Assembly: GCF_011801125.1 (NCBI RefSeq)
Contig: NZ_CP046171.1
Coordinates: forward strand, 5,270,001 to 5,334,000
DNA from: Nocardia brasiliensis
GTDB taxonomy: Bacteria > Actinomycetota > Actinomycetes > Mycobacteriales > Mycobacteriaceae
DNA: 64,000 nt
Reading direction: 5' to 3'
In this document: one piece after another, positions 43,669-51,569 of the stretch
Layout: every line of letters begins with the position of its first letter
Numbering within the stretch: the first letter of the stretch is position 1
Position numbers and translations under genes: made by a program
The notes under the pieces: model-generated
Databases searched by the model: none
What the model saw: the letters and a program-made list of their open reading frames with translations, nothing else
Told to the model about the DNA's origin: nothing

Positions 43669-45582
43669 TCAGCGGGCGGCGAGCCAGCCGCTGATGCGTC
43701 GCGCGATGTCGGGGGCGGTGAGGCCGAGGTCGGCGTGCAGCTCGCCGCGTGAGGCGTGGTCGAGGAACTGCTGGGGGACGCCGAGGTCGCGGGTGGGGAT
43801 GTCCAGGCCGGAGTTGCGCAGGCGGGCCGAGACGGTGGAGCCGATGCCGCCGTGCAGGCCGCCGTCCTCCAGGGTCACCACGAGCCGATAGTTCTCGGCG
43901 AGCTTGACCAGGGTGTCGGAGACGGGCAACACCCAGCGCGGATCGATGACGGTGACCGAAACACCTTCGTGCTCCAGCAGATCCGCTGCTTGCAGGGCGA
44001 GCTCGGCGAAGGAGCCGACCGCGACGAGCAGCACGTCACCGCGCACCGCCTGCACCGAGCCGCCACCGTCGAGCGCGGGATCGGCGGCGGCGAGCCGAAG
44101 GACGTCCACGCCGTCGAGCCGTTCCACCGCCGAGATATCGTCGGCCACACTGCCTTTGGGGAACCGGATCGCGGTGGGCCCGTCGTTGACGGCGAGCGCC
44201 TCGGCCAGTTCCTCGCGCAGGGTCGCGGCATCGCGGGGCGCGGCGACCCGGATGCCTGGGACGATGCCGAGCACCGAGAGATCCCACATGCCGTTGTGGC
44301 TGGCGCCGTCGGGTCCGGTGATGCCGGAACGGTCCAGCACCACGGTCACCGGCTGCTTCAGCAGCGCGACGTCCATCAGCAACTGATCGAACGCGCGATT
44401 GAGGAAGGTCGAGTAGATCGCGACGACCGGGTGCATGCCGCCCAGCGCGAGCCCGGCCGCCGAGGCCATGGCGTGCTGTTCGGCGATGCCGACATCGAAC
44501 ATCCGCTCCGGGAACCGCTCACCGAAGGCCGCGAGCCCGGTGGGCCCCGGCATGGCGGCGGTAATCGCGACGATGTCCTCGCGCTTCTCGGCGTGCGCGA
44601 TCAGTTCCTGGGAGAAGACCGAGGTCCAGCCCAGCGCCTTCGGTCCGCCGACGGGGCGGCCGGTGAGCGGGTCGATCGGATCGCAGGCGTGCATCTGGTC
44701 GGCGATGTGGTTCTCGGCGGGCGCGTAACCGCGCCCCTTCTGCGTCACCGCGTGCACCACGACCGGTCCGCCGAAATCCTTGGCGCGGCGCAGCGCGGCC
44801 TCCAGCGCGACGATGTCGTGCCCGTCGACCGGGCCGACGTACTTCATGCCCAGGTCGCTGAACAGCTCCTGCGGGCTCACCGCGTCTTTTATCCCGGCCT
44901 TCACCGCGTGCATCATCGAATACGCCGACTCCCCGACCCCGGGGATGCTCTTGATGATTCGCTTCCCGGCGTCGAGCGCGTGCTCGTAGGCGGGCTGGGT
45001 GCGCAGGGCGGTCAACCGGTCGGCGAGTCCGCCGATGGTCGGCGCGTAGGAACGTCCGTTGTCGTTGACCACGATGACGACCGAACGATCCGGCGCGCCC
45101 GCGATGTTGTTGAGCGCCTCCCAGCACATGCCGCCGGTGAGCGCGCCATCGCCGACCACGGCGACCACATGCCGGTTCTGTCCGCTCAGCTGGAACGCCT
45201 TCGCCAGCCCGTCGGCGTACGACAGCGAGGCGGACGCGTGCGAGGACTCGACCCAGTCGTGCGCGCTCTCCGACCGGCTCGGATAGCCGGACAGGCCACC
45301 CTTCTTGCGCAGGTCGTCGAACTGGTCCTTGCGGCCGGTCAGGATCTTGTGCACGTAGGCCTGGTGGCCGGTGTCGAAGATCAGCGGGTCGGCAGGCGAG
45401 TCGAAGATCCGGTGCAGGGCGATGGTCAACTCGACCACACCGAGGTTCGGGCCGAGGTGCCCACCGGTCGCGGCGACCTTCTGCACCAGGAACTCGCGGA
45501 TTTCGTCCGCCAGCTCACGCAACTGCGGCGCGGTCAGCGGACGCAGATCTTCGGGCGTGTCGACCCGGGAAAGCACTCCCAC
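43669..45582 (-). CDS. dxs: 1-deoxy-D-xylulose-5-phosphate synthase
   Basis: This 637-residue thiamine-diphosphate enzyme joins pyruvate and glyceraldehyde 3-phosphate, the first step of the MEP isoprenoid route. [17 protein letters not shown] is the cofactor motif (GDG..N about 30 residues on, VNDNGRSY). [28 protein letters not shown] and [22 protein letters not shown] mark the transketolase pyrimidine domain. The C-terminal [17 protein letters not shown] completes it. The start is GTG 45580-45582. Matches Rv2682c. Confidence 0.97.
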   Translation of the reverse strand: MGVLSRVDTPEDLRPLTAPQLRELADEIREFLVQKVAATGGHLGPNLGVVELTIALHRIFDSPADPLIFDTGHQAYVHKILTGRKDQFDDLRKKGGLSGYPSRSESAHDWVESSHASASLSYADGLAKAFQLSGQNRHVVAVVGDGALTGGMCWEALNNIAGAPDRSVVIVVNDNGRSYAPTIGGLADRLTALRTQPAYEHALDAGKRIIKSIPGVGESAYSMMHAVKAGIKDAVSPQELFSDLGMKYVGPVDGHDIVALEAALRRAKDFGGPVVVHAVTQKGRGYAPAENHIADQMHACDPIDPLTGRPVGGPKALGWTSVFSQELIAHAEKREDIVAITAAMPGPTGLAAFGERFPERMFDVGIAEQHAMASAAGLALGGMHPVVAIYSTFLNRAFDQLLMDVALLKQPVTVVLDRSGITGPDGASHNGMWDLSVLGIVPGIRVAAPRDAATLREELAEALAVNDGPTAIRFPKGSVADDISAVERLDGVDVLRLAAADPALDGGGSVQAVRGDVLLVAVGSFAELALQAADLLEHEGVSVTVIDPRWVLPVSDTLVKLAENYRLVVTLEDGGLHGGIGSTVSARLRNSGLDIPTRDLGVPQQFLDHASRGELHADLGLTAPDIARRISGWLAAR

Positions 45583-45749
45583 CTGAACTCGCTCCCTCCG
45601 GATAGCGCTTCTGATCCGATCAGTCTACGGAGCGGCGGGCGGTGCCCTCGAACGAGAACCGAACTGTCCCACCTTGCCACGACGATCACCAGCCGACATC
45701 GAACCGAAATGTGAGCCTCGGCATACCGTACTCGGCCTAGAGTGATCAT

Positions 45750-47615
45750 GTGGCCGAGGTCGAAGAGGCGATCGACAGGACAATGGATCCCGGCGTCGTG
45801 TCCAGGATCGTCAGCGACGTCTACCAGCTGTGCCGCTCCGACGAATCCGGCACGCTGGCCGACTACATTCCCGAACTGGCTGCGGTGCAGCCGGATTCGT
45901 TCGCGCTGTGCCTGGCGACCGCGGACGGGCGGATATACGGCACCGGCGAGATGGAGACTTCGTTCACCATCCAGTCGATCTCCAAGCCGTTCACCTACGC
46001 GCTCGCGCTGGCCGATCGCGGCACCGAAGCGGTGGACGCGCGCATCGACGTCGAGCCCTCCGGCGAGGCGTTCAACGAGATCAGTCTGGACCCGGTGACC
46101 GAGCGCCCGCGCAATCCGATGATCAACGCGGGCGCCATCACCGCCGCGTCACTGATCACCGGCCATGACGCCGCCGCGCGTTTCGAGCGCATCCGCCGCT
46201 GCTATTCGCGCTTCGCCGGACGCGAACTGAGCATGAACGATGCGGTGTACGCCTCCGAGGCGCGCACCGGATTCCGCAATCGCGCGATCGGCTACATGCT
46301 GCGCTCGTTCGGCATCATCGACTCCGACCCGGACGAGGCCGTCGACCGCTACTTCCGGCAGTGCTCGATCGATGTGACCTGCCGCGACCTCGCGCTGATG
46401 GCGGCGACCCTGGCCAACAACGGACGCAATCCGGTCACCGGCGAGCGCGCGCTGACCACGGCGTTGACCGAGCGGGTGCTCAGCGTGATGACCACCTGCG
46501 GGATGTACAACGCGGCGGGCGACTGGGTGAGCAGCGTCGGCCTGCCCGCCAAGAGCGGGGTCGGCGGCGGCATCGTCGCGGTGCTGCCCGGTCAGATCGG
46601 CATCGCGGTGTACTCGCCGCGGCTGGACCCGCACGGCAACAGCGTGCGCGGCGTCGCGGCCTGCCGTGAGCTGTCGCGGCGGTTGGAACTGCACTTCCTG
46701 CACGTCACCCGGGCGGCGCGGACGGCGATCCGGGCCGGCTATTCGGTGGCCGAGGTGCCATCGCGGCTGCGCCGGACCGCCGAGGAGATCGCGGTGCTCG
46801 CCGAGCACGGGCACCGCGCGCGGGTCTACGAACTGCACGGCGACCTGCTGTTCGCGGGCGCGGAGAGCGCGGTGCGCACCATCGAGGAGCAGGCCGGCGA
46901 GCTCGAGGCGCTCGTGGTCGACCTGCGCCGGGTCGGTGAGGTGAGCACGATCGCCGTGCGCATGCTCGACGACTTGCAAAGCGAACTCGCCGCCGCGGGC
47001 GTGCGCGTCGCGCTGGTGGACCCGGACGCCAAACTCGGGCACATGACGTCGAGCCTCGACCCGGCCGATCCGCACGGCCGGGTCTTCATCGACCGCGACA
47101 CCGCCACCGAATGGTGCGAGGAGATCGTGCTGGACCGCCGCAGGCCCGCCGACGAGCCGGTATGCACGTCGATCACGATCGAGGACCATCCGGCGCTCAT
47201 GTCGCTCGAGCCGGATGATCGGGCCCGGCTGGCCAAGGAGTTCGAAGTGCGCACGTTCGCGCGCGGCGAGGTGATCGCCGAACGCGGGAGCGCGCGTTCG
47301 GGTCTGTACCTGATCCTCGAGGGCCGGGTCCGGATCACCTTCCTCGGCAGCGATGCCCGCACCCACCGGCTGGTCAGCCTGTCCGCGGGCATGCAGTTCG
47401 GCGAGATCCCGATGCTGGTCGGCGCGGCCTTCGCGAACGAGGTCCGAGCCGAGGCGGGCGTGCGGCTCGCCGTGCTCAGCCCCGAGCGATTCGATCAACT
47501 CACTCCCCAAGCCCCCCACCTGAAACTCGCCCTCCTCGAGCGACTCGCCGCGGGCGCCTACGCCCAAATGGACGCCGCCGTGCACGCGATCGCGGTGCGC
47601 GGGGGCGACTATTGA
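45750..47615 (+). CDS. glsA: Glutaminase A fused to STAS and cyclic-nucleotide-binding domains
   Basis: This 621-residue protein has a beta-lactamase-like glutaminase domain at about 1-315: MEMTSFTIQSISKPF type core (here METSFTIQSISKPFTY with the Ser-x-x-Lys pair), NPMINAGAI, YASEARTGFRNRAIGYML and LPAKSGVGGGIVAVLPGQ. A STAS domain follows (about 350-450, VYELHGDLLFAGAESAVRTIEE, ALVVDLRRVGEVSTIAVRML), then a CAP/cNMP-binding domain (about 490-610, FARGEVIAERGSARSGLYLILEGRVRITFLG, FGEIPMLVGAAF). It should hydrolyse glutamine to glutamate under control of the two added sensor domains. Confidence 0.93.
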   Translation: MAEVEEAIDRTMDPGVVSRIVSDVYQLCRSDESGTLADYIPELAAVQPDSFALCLATADGRIYGTGEMETSFTIQSISKPFTYALALADRGTEAVDARIDVEPSGEAFNEISLDPVTERPRNPMINAGAITAASLITGHDAAARFERIRRCYSRFAGRELSMNDAVYASEARTGFRNRAIGYMLRSFGIIDSDPDEAVDRYFRQCSIDVTCRDLALMAATLANNGRNPVTGERALTTALTERVLSVMTTCGMYNAAGDWVSSVGLPAKSGVGGGIVAVLPGQIGIAVYSPRLDPHGNSVRGVAACRELSRRLELHFLHVTRAARTAIRAGYSVAEVPSRLRRTAEEIAVLAEHGHRARVYELHGDLLFAGAESAVRTIEEQAGELEALVVDLRRVGEVSTIAVRMLDDLQSELAAAGVRVALVDPDAKLGHMTSSLDPADPHGRVFIDRDTATEWCEEIVLDRRRPADEPVCTSITIEDHPALMSLEPDDRARLAKEFEVRTFARGEVIAERGSARSGLYLILEGRVRITFLGSDARTHRLVSLSAGMQFGEIPMLVGAAFANEVRAEAGVRLAVLSPERFDQLTPQAPHLKLALLERLAAGAYAQMDAAVHAIAVRGGDY

Positions 47616-47709
47616 GCGAGAGCAAGGGTGGGGGGCGGGGCGGGGACGATTGTGTGCCGTCGACCGTTGAGCAGACCGGAGCCCGAACCATCGACTCGAG
47701 GAGCGTGCA

Positions 47710-48390
47710 GTGAGCAAGAAGTCCGATTCCCGCAAGGCGGGCACCGTCACCCTGTTCGGTCAGGGCACCGCCCGCGCGACGCCCGACCTGATGCGGGTCA
47801 CGATCTCCATCGAATGCCGGGCGAACAAGGTCGCGCTGGCCTACAGCCGGGCCGGTGAGCGGATCGCCGCGGTCAGCGCCTCGCTGCGCTCCGACGGAGT
47901 GGCGGGCACCGATATCGCGACCAGCGGGCTGTCGATCCACACCGAGACCGTGTGGACCGAGGGCGAGGGCAACCGGATCACCGGCTACCTCGCGAGCACG
48001 TCGCTGACCGTCGCGCTGCGCGAGATCGGCGACGAGGCCGACCCCGGCCCCGCGGTCATCATCGCCAACGCCGTCGACGCGGGCGGCGACGACGTTCGCC
48101 TCGGCGGCCTCAACCTCACCTTCGCCGACCAGGAGTCGCTGCTCGTGCAGGCCCGCGACGCCGCGTGGGAGAACGCGGTCGCGAAGGCGCGCCAGTACGC
48201 CGAACGAGCGGGGCGCACTCTCGGCGCGGTCCTCGAGATCTCCGAGAACACCTCTGCCGCACCGCCTTCGGTCCCCCGCCTGAAGGCGATGTCGGTCTCG
48301 ATGGACGCCTACGGCGCCGCCCCGGTCCCGGTAGAACTCGGCGAGAGCGAGATCTCCGCAGGCATCCGCGTCACCTGGCAACTCGACTAG
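47710..48390 (+). CDS. SIMPL domain protein (DUF541)
   Basis: This 226-residue protein with the SIMPL fold reads TLFGQGTARATPDLMRVTISIECRANKVALAYSRAGERIAAV, TSGLSIHTETVWTEGEGNRITGYLAST and DVRLGGLNLTFADQESLLVQARDAAWENAVAKARQYAERAGRTLG. No signal peptide is seen, unlike many relatives. The GTG start follows GAGGAGCGTGCA. The stop TAG is the last three bases of the CTAG target copy of the next element. Confidence 0.88.
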   Translation: MSKKSDSRKAGTVTLFGQGTARATPDLMRVTISIECRANKVALAYSRAGERIAAVSASLRSDGVAGTDIATSGLSIHTETVWTEGEGNRITGYLASTSLTVALREIGDEADPGPAVIIANAVDAGGDDVRLGGLNLTFADQESLLVQARDAAWENAVAKARQYAERAGRTLGAVLEISENTSAAPPSVPRLKAMSVSMDAYGAAPVPVELGESEISAGIRVTWQLD

Positions 48391-48549
48391 GGCCTCGTCC
48401 AGGAAGGTCGGTGCGTTCATCGGCGGTCTGGGGCGTCCGCTGGCAAGGCGGAGAAGGACCCGATACCGGGGCTGTATCGGCGACGACGACAACGCGGCCA
48501 GGGACGCCCCAGGCCGTCGAGAAACGTGCCGAAGCTATTGGACGAGGCA
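48391..48549. mobile_element. 159-bp MITE-like element
   Basis: Terminal inverted repeats are GGCCTCGTCCA on the left and TGCCTCGTCCA (read inward from the right), matching at 10 of 11. CTAG flanks it on both sides (48387-48390 and 48550-48553). An inner imperfect palindrome pairs GGGGCGTCCGCTGGC with GCCAGGGACGCCCC. There is no coding capacity. The CTAG duplication suggests mobilisation by an IS5-family transposase. Confidence 0.8.
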
Positions 48550-48553
48550 CTAG

Positions 48554-49527
48554 GGCATGTCTCCCAATCGACCTTTTCGGATCACGCCCGGTGGGCCGGT
48601 TGGTCGGGCATCATGGTCGCCGTGGCGACGGTGGTTGGTGATCGGTATCGGGTTCTGACGGATAAGCAGTGGGAACTGCTGGAGCTGTTGTTGCCGAAAT
48701 CCGATGGCCAGGTAGGCCGTAACTTCGCCAACAATCGGCTGGTGGTGGAGGGGATGCTGTTCCGGTTGCGGACGGGGGTGCCGTGGAGGGACTTGCCGGA
48801 GGCGTTCGGTCCGTGGCAGACGGTGTGGAAGCGGCATCGCCGCTATGCCGGTGACGGGACCTGGGATCGAGTGCTGGTCGCGTTGACCGCGCTCGCGGAC
48901 GCGACCGGGAATCTGGATTGGGTCGTGTCGGTGGATTCTTCGATCATGCGAGTTCATCAACACGGCGCGAACACCTCTCGTGGCGGCGAGGAAGCCGGCG
49001 GCCCGGACTCGGATTTACGAGCCCGCTGATCACGCCATCGGCCGGTCCCGAGGTGGGCTGACCACGAAAGCACATCTGGCCACCGACGGCCACGGCCGAG
49101 GTTTGGCGGTGTTGCTGACAGCGGGCCAAGCCGGTGATTCACCGATGATGCCTGCCGTGCTCGAGGCGGTCGCGGTGCCGCGCCTGGCCGGTGGCCCGCC
49201 ACGACGCAACCCGGACCAGGTGCTCGCCGACAAGGCGTACTCCGCGGCAAGCAACCGGAAGTTCCTGCGCAGCAGAGGTATTCGCTCGGTTATTCCGGAA
49301 CGCAGCGATCAGATCGCCCACCGTAAGCGGCGTGGTCGTACCGGTGGGCGACCGCCGGGGTTCGACCCGATGGCCTACAAGGGTCGCAACGTCGTCGAAC
49401 GCGCCTTCAACAAGGCCAAACACTGGCGTGGCGTCGCCACCCGATACGACAAACTCGCCATGACCTACCGTGCGGGCTTCGTCATCGCGCTGGTGGTCGA
49501 GTGGCTCAGACTATTGGGAGACATGAC
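48554..49527 (+). mobile_element. IS5-family insertion sequence, 974 bp
   Basis: The ends GGCATGTCTCCCAAT and (reverse strand of the right end) GTCATGTCTCCCAAT match at 14 of 15. CTAG duplications lie at 48550-48553 and 49528-49531; the left copy is shared with the MITE. Two overlapping frames encode the transposase. The element is complete at both ends, and the transposase stop TAG is supplied by the right-hand target copy. Confidence 0.92.
48613..49029 (+). CDS. IS5-family transposase, N-terminal frame
   Basis: This frame starts at ATG 48613 and reads YRVLTDKQWELLELLLPKSDGQVGRNFANNRLVVEGMLFRLRTGVPWRDLPEAFGPWQTVWKRHRRYAGDGTWDRVL, the DUF4096-type N-terminus of IS5 transposases. VVSVDSSIMRVHQHGA holds the first catalytic Asp. 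The genuine text ends near 48975; beyond that the other frame takes over, needing a +1 (or -2) ribosomal shift. Confidence 0.9.
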   Translation: MVAVATVVGDRYRVLTDKQWELLELLLPKSDGQVGRNFANNRLVVEGMLFRLRTGVPWRDLPEAFGPWQTVWKRHRRYAGDGTWDRVLVALTALADATGNLDWVVSVDSSIMRVHQHGANTSRGGEEAGGPDSDLRAR

Positions 49528-49531
49528 CTAG
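48980..49531 (+). CDS. IS5-family transposase, C-terminal frame
   Basis: This catalytic frame reads EPADHAIGRSRGGLTTKAHLATDGHGRGLAVLLTAGQAGDSPMM. VLADKAYSAASNRKFLRSRGIRSVIPERSD carries the second Asp, and VVERAFNKAKHWRGVATRYDKLAMTY the Glu. Joined to the previous frame it gives a full DDE transposase. Its last codons GDMT and TAG cross the element end into CTAG. Confidence 0.9.
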   Translation: MAARKPAARTRIYEPADHAIGRSRGGLTTKAHLATDGHGRGLAVLLTAGQAGDSPMMPAVLEAVAVPRLAGGPPRRNPDQVLADKAYSAASNRKFLRSRGIRSVIPERSDQIAHRKRRGRTGGRPPGFDPMAYKGRNVVERAFNKAKHWRGVATRYDKLAMTYRAGFVIALVVEWLRLLGDMT

Positions 49532-49625
49532 CACCACCGGCCGGAGCGCAACACCGCCCACCCCACGGCGTGCCGCACCGAATGGGGTCGGTACCGCACA
49601 AGCGATGCGCGGCCGCAGCGTGGGT

Positions 49626-51476
49626 TCAGGGGCGGTCCAGTAGGGCGATGCATTCGACGTGGTGGGTGCCGGGGAAGGCGTCGAAGGCGCGGAGGTCGGC
49701 GAGGCGGTAGCCGGCGGCTCGGTAGAGGCCGAGGTCGCGGGCGAAAGCGGCCGGGTCGCAACCGATGTGGATGATGCGGGTGGGGCCGGTGGTGGTGAGG
49801 GCGCGGATCACCTCTTTGCCCGCGCCCGCGCGCGGCGGGTCGAGGACGACGACGTCCGGCGCGGCGGCGTCGATGCGGTCGGCGACCCAGCGCTCCACCC
49901 GCTGGGCGTGCTGATCGAGCCAGGTCAGGTCACGGAGGGCGGCTTTGCCCGCGGCGACGGCCGGGCGGGCGGATTCGACGGCGAACACCGCGCCGGTGAG
50001 ACCGACCTGATCGGCCAGCCGGGCCGCGAAAACGCCTGCGCCGCTGTACAGATCCCAGGCCAGCCCGCCGGGACGCAGGCCCGACCACTGGGCTATCAGG
50101 TCCGAATAGCATTGCGCCGCACCGTGATGGGCCTGCCAGAAACCGGTCGCGGCGACCTCCCAACGCCGTCCGCCCACGTATTCGACCGCGCGGCCGCTCC
50201 CGGCGACCACCCACTCGTCCCGCGCCGCGTGCGTGGCCGCGCGCCGCGCCGACGCGTTGCGCCGTTCCCGCGCCTGCGGCCCCTCCAACCGCCCGTCGGC
50301 CGTGTACCGCTCCCCTATTTCGCCGAGAGCGCTGCGCTCGTCGGCCCGCAACGAGTCCGGCCGCCGGCCCGCGTCGCCGTGCCGCACGCCGCCGATCGAC
50401 CCGGGCCGCCGCCTACCTCGCCCCGCACCACCGGGCCCGACGCCGGCCCCATCCGCACGACCCGGACGACCCGCGACCCCCGAGTCCCCGCCGGAGCGCC
50501 CGGCACCGGGCCGCCCGCCCGCTCCGTCACGAGAACCACGGTCCTCGAACGCCTTACCGCGCCCCTCAGATTGATCACCGAAGTCCTCGCCGTGCAGTCG
50601 ATCATCGGACCGTCCATCACCACCCTGCGCATCGGCCCCGGCCCGGAAACGCCGGTTGTCGGCGTCGCGCCCCACCCCGCCCCGGCTCGACGAACCGCCG
50701 GACCCGTCCCCCCGGTCGAAACGATTCCCGGACTTACCTTCAGAGCGACCATGCCCCTCGGTGTCGTCCCATTCGGCGCTCGTCTCGCGGCGACCGCCCG
50801 CGGACCGACCGCGGCGATCTCGCCCGCGCCGGTCACCGGGCTCCCCTCGCCGCCGATCCGCATCGCCGGAGGCGGGCGCCAGTTCGACGATGTGCCGCAC
50901 GCCGTCGCCGTCGACGGCGATCACCAGGTCGGCGCCGGGAGTCCACAGGCGCTCGGCGACACCGTCGAGCGCACCGGAAACCGGTTGCGGGCAACGCAGA
51001 TCCGCGATCACCTCGGTGCTGCGGTAGCCGTGCACGCCGGCCCGGCCGGACGCGTCGACCGCGAGCCGGATACGGGTGCGCCAACCGGTCGTGCCGTCAC
51101 CCGCGCCTGCGATCGGCTCGACGACGATCTCCCGTTCGATCCCCGCGAGCCTGCGCAGCTGCTCGGTGACCACCGAAGCCTTCAGCGCGCGTTGGGCTTT
51201 CGGTGTCGCGTAGGAGAAGTCACAGCAGCCTGCGCCGCCGGGGCCGGACACCGGGCAGGTGGCGGGCACCCGATCCGGTGACGGTTCCAGGATCTCGAAC
51301 GCGTCGGCCCGGCAGAACGATCCGCCGCGGTCCTCGGTGACGCGCACTCGCACCAGTTCCCCTGGCAGCCCGTGCCGGACGAACACCACCCGTCCCTCGT
51401 GGCGGGCCACGCAGAACCCGCCGTGTCCGGGCGGTCCGAGCCGCACCTCGAATACGTTGTCGCGCCAATCACTCAT
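49626..51476 (-). CDS. TrmA/RlmD-type RNA (uracil-5-)-methyltransferase with long disordered insert
   Basis: This 616-residue SAM-dependent methyltransferase (Rv2689c position) has an N-terminal TRAM domain (about 8-62) and a Cys-rich Fe-S-like segment (CPVSGPGGAGCCDFSYATPKAQ). The catalytic domain is at about 430-616: GFWQAHHGAAQCYSDLIAQW, WDLYSGAGVFAARLA, VVVLDPPRAGAGKEV, HIGCDPAAFARDL (catalytic Cys), and GTHHVECIALL. Between about 205 and 415 is a Gly/Arg/Asp/Ser-rich stretch (for example GDRRGRDRRGRSAGGRR) with no fold, absent from the usual family length of about 400. Confidence 0.88.
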   Translation of the reverse strand: MSDWRDNVFEVRLGPPGHGGFCVARHEGRVVFVRHGLPGELVRVRVTEDRGGSFCRADAFEILEPSPDRVPATCPVSGPGGAGCCDFSYATPKAQRALKASVVTEQLRRLAGIEREIVVEPIAGAGDGTTGWRTRIRLAVDASGRAGVHGYRSTEVIADLRCPQPVSGALDGVAERLWTPGADLVIAVDGDGVRHIVELAPASGDADRRRGEPGDRRGRDRRGRSAGGRRETSAEWDDTEGHGRSEGKSGNRFDRGDGSGGSSSRGGVGRDADNRRFRAGADAQGGDGRSDDRLHGEDFGDQSEGRGKAFEDRGSRDGAGGRPGAGRSGGDSGVAGRPGRADGAGVGPGGAGRGRRRPGSIGGVRHGDAGRRPDSLRADERSALGEIGERYTADGRLEGPQARERRNASARRAATHAARDEWVVAGSGRAVEYVGGRRWEVAATGFWQAHHGAAQCYSDLIAQWSGLRPGGLAWDLYSGAGVFAARLADQVGLTGAVFAVESARPAVAAGKAALRDLTWLDQHAQRVERWVADRIDAAAPDVVVLDPPRAGAGKEVIRALTTTGPTRIIHIGCDPAAFARDLGLYRAAGYRLADLRAFDAFPGTHHVECIALLDRP

Positions 51477-51569
51477 GCCAACACCTCATCCGCATCGCGC
51501 CGCACGCCGCTGCCACGCCGTCGTCCGCTGTCATGTTCCGCCCGGCGCGAGCACGCCAGGTCGCCGAGC

